From Enterococcus sp. 4G2_DIV0659 (GTDB lineage: Bacteria > Bacillota > Bacilli > Lactobacillales > Enterococcaceae), in assembly GCF_002140715.2 (NCBI RefSeq), contig NZ_NGLE02000001.1, positions 2,632,001 through 2,696,000 of the forward strand: a stretch of 64,000 bases of DNA. The letters run 5' to 3'. The notes under the pieces were generated by a model. It searched no databases. It was given only the letters and a program-made list of their open reading frames with translations, and had not been told where the DNA came from. Below are positions 61,374 to 64,000 of this stretch, piece by piece (the stretch's first letter is position 1; every line of letters begins with the position of its first letter). Both the position numbers and the translations under genes were made by a program.

Positions 61374-61953
61374 ATTCTCTAGGAAAGTTGAAACGATAGA
61401 ATCAAAACCGTCCATATTTATCGTTTGTGAAGGTCAACAAACAGAGCCTAATTATTTTTTAAAATTTCCGATAACAAATAAAACAGTCAAAGGAATAGGG
61501 TATAATACTGTTTCATTAGTTGAGTACGCAATAGAAAATGGTAGTGAATATGATGAAATCTGGTGTGTATTTGATGAAGATGGAAAAAAAGACCAGTTTG
61601 ATCAGGCAATAAGATTGTGTGAGAAAAAAGGATGTTTCGCGGCGTATACAAATGAAGCGTTTGAATTATGGTACTTATTACATTTTAATGATATGCAACC
61701 AGACGTTGGAATTACCAGAAAGCAGTATTGTGAAAAGCTCACATCATTTTTACCAACTAAACGAGCTAAAGACCGACCAAAATATTGTAAAAATGATGAA
61801 ACGATTTATGAAAAGTTACTGGCAAGCCAACATACGGCTATTTCTAGAGCAAAAAAACTGCTGGGAAGTTATCCAAGTCACCTACAACCAAGTGAACAAA
61901 AACCATCAACGACGGTTCATCTTCTGGTAGAAAATTTAAATAAGTATTTATAA
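61366..61953 (+). CDS. RloB/AbiLii-like protein (putative effector of the cassette)
   Basis: 195 residues, RloB family. Conserved IFIVCEGQQTEPNYFLKF (Glu22 and Glu27 in EGxxTE) and WCVFDEDGKKDQFDQA provide acidic clusters arranged like a Toprim fold (Glu, then DxD), so nucleic acid cleavage is plausible. The stretch NEAFELWYLLHF is also typical of RloB. It overlaps the ATPase gene by eight bases and has AATGGTGGGGGG-like purines upstream. In AbiL both genes are needed; here they stand alone without restriction-modification genes in view. Confidence 0.82.
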   Translation: MSRFSRKVETIESKPSIFIVCEGQQTEPNYFLKFPITNKTVKGIGYNTVSLVEYAIENGSEYDEIWCVFDEDGKKDQFDQAIRLCEKKGCFAAYTNEAFELWYLLHFNDMQPDVGITRKQYCEKLTSFLPTKRAKDRPKYCKNDETIYEKLLASQHTAISRAKKLLGSYPSHLQPSEQKPSTTVHLLVENLNKYL

Positions 61954-62244
61954 AATAGGCATTTAGGCTAGAACTAGTCAAAAAATAACTGTAGAAAGTG
62001 AAGAGAAGACAGTGTTGAAAAGTTATGAAACGTTTTTAAATCATTATCTACCTAAAAGAGTAACTGGGAAACAACTCTGTCAGTTTTCTAAACCTTATAA
62101 ATAATAGTTGAAACGCTCTATATTGAGCGTTTTTATTTTGGACGCGAATAGCATCGTTGTTTAAATCACAATGTCTGTACCTATTCCTTAAAATCATCTA
62201 AATTTGATTGTAATATTCCGGTTTCAGCAAATTATTTTATCGTA
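61954..62244 (+). other. Gap after the RloB-like gene
   Basis: Contains a possible 30-codon frame (GTG 62012 to TAA 62104, reading LKSYETFLNHYLPKRV) with no convincing ribosome site, which I think is chance or a gene remnant, and the terminator at 62111-62136. Apart from that nothing is seen until the glnR control region begins. Confidence 0.4.
62111..62141 (+). terminator. Terminator downstream of the RloAB cassette
   Basis: AAACGCTC (62111-62118) and GAGCGTTT (62125-62132) form a perfect 8-bp stem with loop TATATT, followed by TTTATTTT. Confidence 0.85.
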
Positions 62245-62261
62245 TGTCAGAAAACCTTACA
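62245..62261 (+). promoter_or_regulatory. GlnR operator upstream of glnRA
   Basis: TGTCAGAAAACCTTACA matches the GlnR/TnrA box TGTNA-N7-TNACA exactly. It ends eight bases before the -35 box, the usual place for autorepression of glnRA when nitrogen is plentiful. Confidence 0.82.
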
Positions 62262-62268
62262 TAAATCG

Positions 62269-62297
62269 TTGACAATAGAAAAAAGTATTGATATTCT
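62269..62297 (+). promoter_or_regulatory. Sigma-A promoter of glnRA
   Basis: Consensus TTGACA (62269-62274), 17-base spacer, TATTCT (62292-62297). Transcription should begin near 62304, right at the structured leader. Confidence 0.8.
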
Positions 62298-62307
62298 ATA
62301 CCTAATC

Positions 62308-62417
62308 TATCTAGCTATGCAGGCGAGGTCTTTAGAAAAAAGATAAAATAAACCTGTGGCAAAAACCACTACAAACCTATTTTTCTGTCAGAACTGAGTA
62401 GCCTGCTACGCTTTTAA
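62308..62417 (+). promoter_or_regulatory. Structured leader RNA upstream of glnR (copy B of a two-copy element)
   Basis: Partner of the map leader element (19704-19823). Outer stem: AGC and GCAGGC (62319-62324) with GCCTGC (62401-62406) and GCT. Middle stem: AGAAAAA (62334-62340) with TTTTTCT (about 62380-62386). Inner hairpin: GTGG (62356-62359) with CCAC (62366-62369). TATCTAGCT and CGCTTTTAAAT flank it as in copy A. The element fills the space between transcript start and the glnR ribosome site, so it acts, if at all, on the mRNA leader. Family not recognised. Confidence 0.62.
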
Positions 62418-62436
62418 ATAAGAGAGGGGGGTGGAT

Positions 62437-62820
62437 ATGAGAGAGAAAGAACTGAGAAGATCGATGTCAGTTTTTCCAATTGGTACAGTTATGAAGCTGA
62501 CTGATTTATCAGCACGTCAAATCCGTTATTATGAAGAACAAGACTTGATACATCCTGAAAGAAGCGAAGGAAATCGACGAATGTATTCGTTAAATGATAT
62601 TGATGTATTACTGGAAATCAAAGATTATTTATCCGATGGTCTGAACATGGCAGGGATTAAACGTGTTTATGAAATGAAGTTAGAAGAACAGATGCAGGCA
62701 CAAGAGCCAAGCAAACCACTGACGGATGAGGACGTTCGGAAGATTCTGTATGATGAACTTATTTCTCAAGGTGGACTGACTCAACAAAATCCATTCCAAT
62801 CCAGAGGACCAAAATTGTAA
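62437..62820 (+). CDS. glnR: MerR-family nitrogen repressor GlnR
   Basis: 127 residues. N-terminal MerR helix-turn-helix and wing: IGTVMKLTDLSARQIRYYEEQDLI and HPERSEGNRRMYSLNDIDVLLEI (read RSEGNRRMYSLNDID). The C-terminal part (about 80-127) is the short sensor tail through which feedback-inhibited glutamine synthetase turns GlnR on. ATG 62437 has AGAGGGGGG at proper distance; the in-frame GTG at 62431 lies within that run. It forms an operon with glnA, 43 bases downstream, and its own box lies upstream. Confidence 0.94.
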   Translation: MREKELRRSMSVFPIGTVMKLTDLSARQIRYYEEQDLIHPERSEGNRRMYSLNDIDVLLEIKDYLSDGLNMAGIKRVYEMKLEEQMQAQEPSKPLTDEDVRKILYDELISQGGLTQQNPFQSRGPKL

Positions 62821-62863
62821 TAATTGCAGCTTACACAAAAAATGAAGGACGTGAAGGAAAACA

Positions 62864-64000
62864 ATGACGAAAAAACAAAACACAGTAGAAGATATCAAAC
62901 GAATAGCCGAAGAAGAAAATGTTCGATTTTTACGATTAATGTTTACAGATATTATGGGAACGATTAAAAATGTGGAAGTTCCAGTGAGCCAATTAGACAA
63001 AGTATTAAGTAACAAAATGATGTTTGATGGGTCTTCTATTGAAGGTTTTGTACGAATTGAAGAAAGCGATATGTATCTTTATCCTGATGTATCCACTTGG
63101 ATGATTTTTCCTTGGGAAAGTGATCATGGGAAAGTTGCTCGTTTGATTTGTGACATTTATAATCCAGATGGTACGCCCTTTGCGGGAGATCCTCGTGGAA
63201 ACTTAAAGCGCGCGCTTGCGGATATGAGAGAAATGGGCTTCACTTCATTTAATTTGGGTCCTGAGCCAGAATTTTTCTTATTTAAGTTAGATGAAGATGG
63301 AAAAATCACAACAGATTTGAACGATCGAGGCGGTTATTTTGATTTCGCGCCAACAGATCTTGGGGAAAATTGTCGTAGAGATATTGTACTTGAATTGGAA
63401 AGCCTTGGCTTTGAGGTAGAGGCTTCTCATCATGAAGTAGCACCTGGACAACATGAAATTGATTTTAAATATGCAGACGTTATCGAAGCGTGTGACAACA
63501 TCCAAACATTTAAATTAGTTGTGAAAACAATTGCTCGTAAACATGGTTTACATGCGACATTCATGCCAAAACCATTGTACGGAATCAGTGGTTCAGGAAT
63601 GCATTGTAACATGTCTTTATTTAAAGAGAATGAGAATGTCTTCTATGATGAAAAAGGGCCAATGCAGTTAAGTGAAACAGCCTATCACTTCCTTGGAGGG
63701 CTATTAAAACATGCGCGTGCTTATACGGCAGTTTGCAATCCAACAGTCAATTCATACAAGCGTCTAGTTCCAGGTTATGAAGCACCAGTTTATGTTGCGT
63801 GGAGTGGACGCAATCGTTCGCCGCTAGTACGTGTGCCTGAATCACGTGGGTTATCAACTCGCTTAGAATTACGTTCAGTTGATCCTTCAGCTAATCCATA
63901 TTTAACCATGGCTGTATTGTTACAAGCAGGTTTAGATGGTATCAGAAACGAAATTACACCGCCAGATGCTGTTGACCGCAATATCTATGTAATGAACGAA
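62864..64000 (+). CDS. glnA: Type I glutamine synthetase (3' truncated by window end)
   Basis: Makes glutamine from glutamate, ammonia and ATP. 379 codons are visible of the usual ~444; the frame is open at the window edge. [19 protein letters not shown] start, [32 protein letters not shown] (read [16 protein letters not shown]), [10 protein letters not shown], the ATP-site [17 protein letters not shown] and [17 protein letters not shown] are those of the Bacillota GSI-alpha type, feedback-inhibited and not adenylylated. GAAGGA precedes ATG 62864. Cotranscribed with glnR and controlled by the GlnR box. Confidence 0.97.
   Translation, partial: MTKKQNTVEDIKRIAEEENVRFLRLMFTDIMGTIKNVEVPVSQLDKVLSNKMMFDGSSIEGFVRIEESDMYLYPDVSTWMIFPWESDHGKVARLICDIYNPDGTPFAGDPRGNLKRALADMREMGFTSFNLGPEPEFFLFKLDEDGKITTDLNDRGGYFDFAPTDLGENCRRDIVLELESLGFEVEASHHEVAPGQHEIDFKYADVIEACDNIQTFKLVVKTIARKHGLHATFMPKPLYGISGSGMHCNMSLFKENENVFYDEKGPMQLSETAYHFLGGLLKHARAYTAVCNPTVNSYKRLVPGYEAPVYVAWSGRNRSPLVRVPESRGLSTRLELRSVDPSANPYLTMAVLLQAGLDGIRNEITPPDAVDRNIYVMNE

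Noticed and set aside
62012..62104. 30-codon ORF after the RloB-like gene
   Set aside because: Weak ribosome site, GTG start, no recognisable family and a position inside a terminator-bounded gap; kept only as a remark in the gap entry.

Overview
The window looks like chromosome of a low-GC Gram-positive of the order Lactobacillales, most probably a histidine-prototrophic Enterococcus. This rests on the gene families, on strong AGGAGG-type ribosome binding sites, on LevR/sigma-54-controlled PTS genes, and on a rhamnose-polysaccharide (epa) locus laid out as in E. faecalis and followed by miaA-hflX-glnR-glnA. Species is not decided. All calls come from reading the sequence and remembered family features; no search was run.

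Layout. 1-1.3 kb: end of a his operon (hisF cut by the window edge, hisI, hisE) with a long terminator. 1.6-5.2 kb: DUF4828 protein, sfsA, an oxidoreductase and a DEAD-box-type helicase. 5.2-15.1 kb: a LevR/CelR-type sigma-54 activator and two adjacent lactose/cellobiose-type PTS units. Their IIB proteins are identical and their IIA proteins nearly so, but their IIC permeases differ. Each unit has its own copy of an upstream-activator/hairpin/-24/-12 promoter module. A GH1 6-phospho-beta-glucosidase sits between them, and small proteins plus DUF3284 close the second. 15.2-21.6 kb: housekeeping and accessory genes (Eis-like acetyltransferase, a 40-codon gene, tRNA-Arg(CCU), M29 aminopeptidase, TetR regulator, flavodoxin, map, BrkB-like protein).

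21.7-56.3 kb is a surface-polysaccharide locus. The conserved part has the lipid-carrier priming enzyme, glycosyltransferases, the complete dTDP-rhamnose pathway (rmlA, rmlC, rmlB, rmlD), an ABC exporter with its own promoter, two large multidomain transferases, a ligase/polymerase-like protein and an EpaR-type phosphoglycosyltransferase. The downstream part looks like a strain-variable decoration module: CDP-glycerol synthesis and transfer, more glycosyltransferases, a Wzy-like polymerase, a Wzx flippase, a secreted GH25 muramidase with six GW-type modules, and a sugar epimerase. Two neighbouring genes in this module, a GT2 transferase and the polymerase, are each broken by one base in a homopolymer (A7 and T7).

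56.4-57.0 kb carries a decayed IS3-like transposase relic. 57.0-64 kb has glpQ-like gdpD, miaA, hflX, glnR and the start of glnA. Between hflX and glnR sits a two-gene RloA/RloB (AbiL-like) putative phage-defence cassette. The leaders of map and glnR carry two related structured RNA elements whose stems are kept by compensating base changes. I do not recognise this RNA family, and it is the most likely undescribed element here. The glnR copy lies downstream of a GlnR operator and a sigma-A promoter.
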